DNA of 64,000 nt, from positions 434,001 through 498,000 of the forward strand of contig CAVQON010000020.1 in assembly GCA_963714455.1 (NCBI GenBank). Reading direction: 5' to 3'. Under the pieces are notes generated by a model, which saw nothing but the letters and a program-made list of their open reading frames with translations, made no database searches and was not told the DNA's origin. Both the position numbers and the translations under genes were made by a program. Source of the stretch: CAVQGZ01 sp963714455. Lineage in GTDB: Bacteria > Actinomycetota > Actinomycetes > Jiangellales > Jiangellaceae. Positions 63,574 through 64,000 of this stretch are shown piece after piece; position 1 is the first letter of the stretch; each line of letters starts with the position of its first letter.

Positions 63574-64000
63574 GGCGACACCCCGACAGGCTCGGCCTGC
63601 GTCGTGGCGTCGACCGCTGGGGCGGGTGGTGAGCCCTCCGCCAGGTGACCCCAGGCCGCCGCCACCGCGTCGACGGAGCGATCGGTACCGCCGGCCACGA
63701 CTGCGTGCCAGCCGGCACGCGCCAGGGTGGTGGCGACCGCGTCGGCGTCCAGTGCCGTGGCACCGACGGCCTGACCGCCCGGCCACTGCCCGACGTCGAG
63801 CACGATCGCCAGGGCTGCCGAGGTGTCGTGACGCAGCCGCGCCATCGAGGCCAGCTCGTCGGGACTCATCGCGCCCAGCACCGCGACGAGCAGGCCGCTC
63901 GCCGTGCCGGCCCCGTGCAGCATCGACCGCACGGTGCCCACCGACGCGGTCGCCGAGACGTCCACCGTGGCCAACGCCTCCAGCAGCAGGCCCTCCGCCG
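63570..64000 (-). CDS. DUF58 domain protein, C-terminal part only
   Basis: The C-terminal 143 residues of a protein that runs past the right edge. The tail reads EALATVDVSATASVGTVRSMLHG, GLLVAVLGAMSPDELASMARL and AALAIVLDVGQWPGG, which fits the vWA-like DUF58 family that accompanies TgpA-type transglutaminases. The metal-binding DxSxS motif would be outside the window. It overlaps the transglutaminase gene by 4 nt. Confidence 0.75.
   Translation of the reverse strand, partial: AEGLLLEALATVDVSATASVGTVRSMLHGAGTASGLLVAVLGAMSPDELASMARLRHDTSAALAIVLDVGQWPGGQAVGATALDADAVATTLARAGWHAVVAGGTDRSVDAVAAAWGHLAEGSPPAPAVDATTQAEPVGVSP

Overview
The window is high-GC DNA from an actinobacterium. GTG starts are common and genes are packed tightly, many with ATGA or GTGA stop/start overlaps. 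Gene content and order resemble the mycobacterial block from about Rv2169c to Rv2196: bcc-aa3 oxidase genes, trpD, an NlpC/P60 hydrolase, fadD15-type ligase, SRPBCC proteins, plsC, aroG, a pknL-type kinase, a prenyl synthase, metF-like, DUF3040. Into this have been added a Tad pilus locus, carotenoid genes and an SOS mutagenesis operon. The genus cannot be fixed from sequence alone. No stretch over about 310 bp lacks a gene; the longest, 54678-54984, is a regulatory leader.

Layout. 1-10.2 kb: a partial cysteine desulfurase, then cytochrome oxidase ctaC-ctaD-ctaF (+) and, facing it, ctaE-qcrC-qcrA-qcrB (-), with a flavin-binding protein and an M48 peptidase between. 10.4-14.0 kb: receiver-like protein, trpD, Lrp-type protein, two small Cys-rich proteins, NlpC/P60 hydrolase. 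14.0-25.0 kb: Tad/Flp locus read right to left (cpaB, tadZ, tadA, vWA-TadB, tadC, a receiver-GAF protein, a two-component pair, two Flp pilins) with a DnaB-like ATPase on the other strand. 25.2-38.8 kb: ABC exporter, acyl-CoA ligase, SRPBCC pair, hydrolase, plsC, PPi-dependent phosphofructokinase, aroG, an alkylation-repair operon (ada-alkA, ogt) and two EamA transporters. 38.8-47.1 kb: PASTA kinase and first carotenoid cluster (crtYc, crtYd, crtB, crtI, crtE), interrupted by a ribonuclease/barstar pair and an AbiEi/DUF559 protein. 47.1-50.7 kb: metF, SIMPL protein, CDP-alcohol phosphotransferase, MFS transporter. 50.6-54.2 kb: second carotenoid cluster (cruF-like hydratase, glycosyltransferase, desaturase). 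54.7-60.8 kb: a LexA-boxed operon (DUF6504, HEPN, dnaE2, dinB). 60.9-64.0 kb: DUF3040, transglutaminase and partial DUF58 protein.

Two features run through the window. First, at least six genes are broken by frameshifts that nearly all look like one missing base, which suggests residual indel errors in the assembly more than true gene decay. Second, many isolated genes have a TAnnnT-like -10 box ending 5-7 nt before the start codon and no Shine-Dalgarno sequence, the signature of leaderless transcripts.

The most interesting regions are the SOS operon, which has a perfect LexA box, a structured leader, a HEPN protein and an intact DinB in place of ImuA'/ImuB; the lipoprotein ribonuclease/barstar pair; and the Tad locus with its vWA-TadB fusion. 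I did not find a clearly undescribed defence or mobile system, a CRISPR array, an rRNA or tRNA gene, or an insertion sequence.
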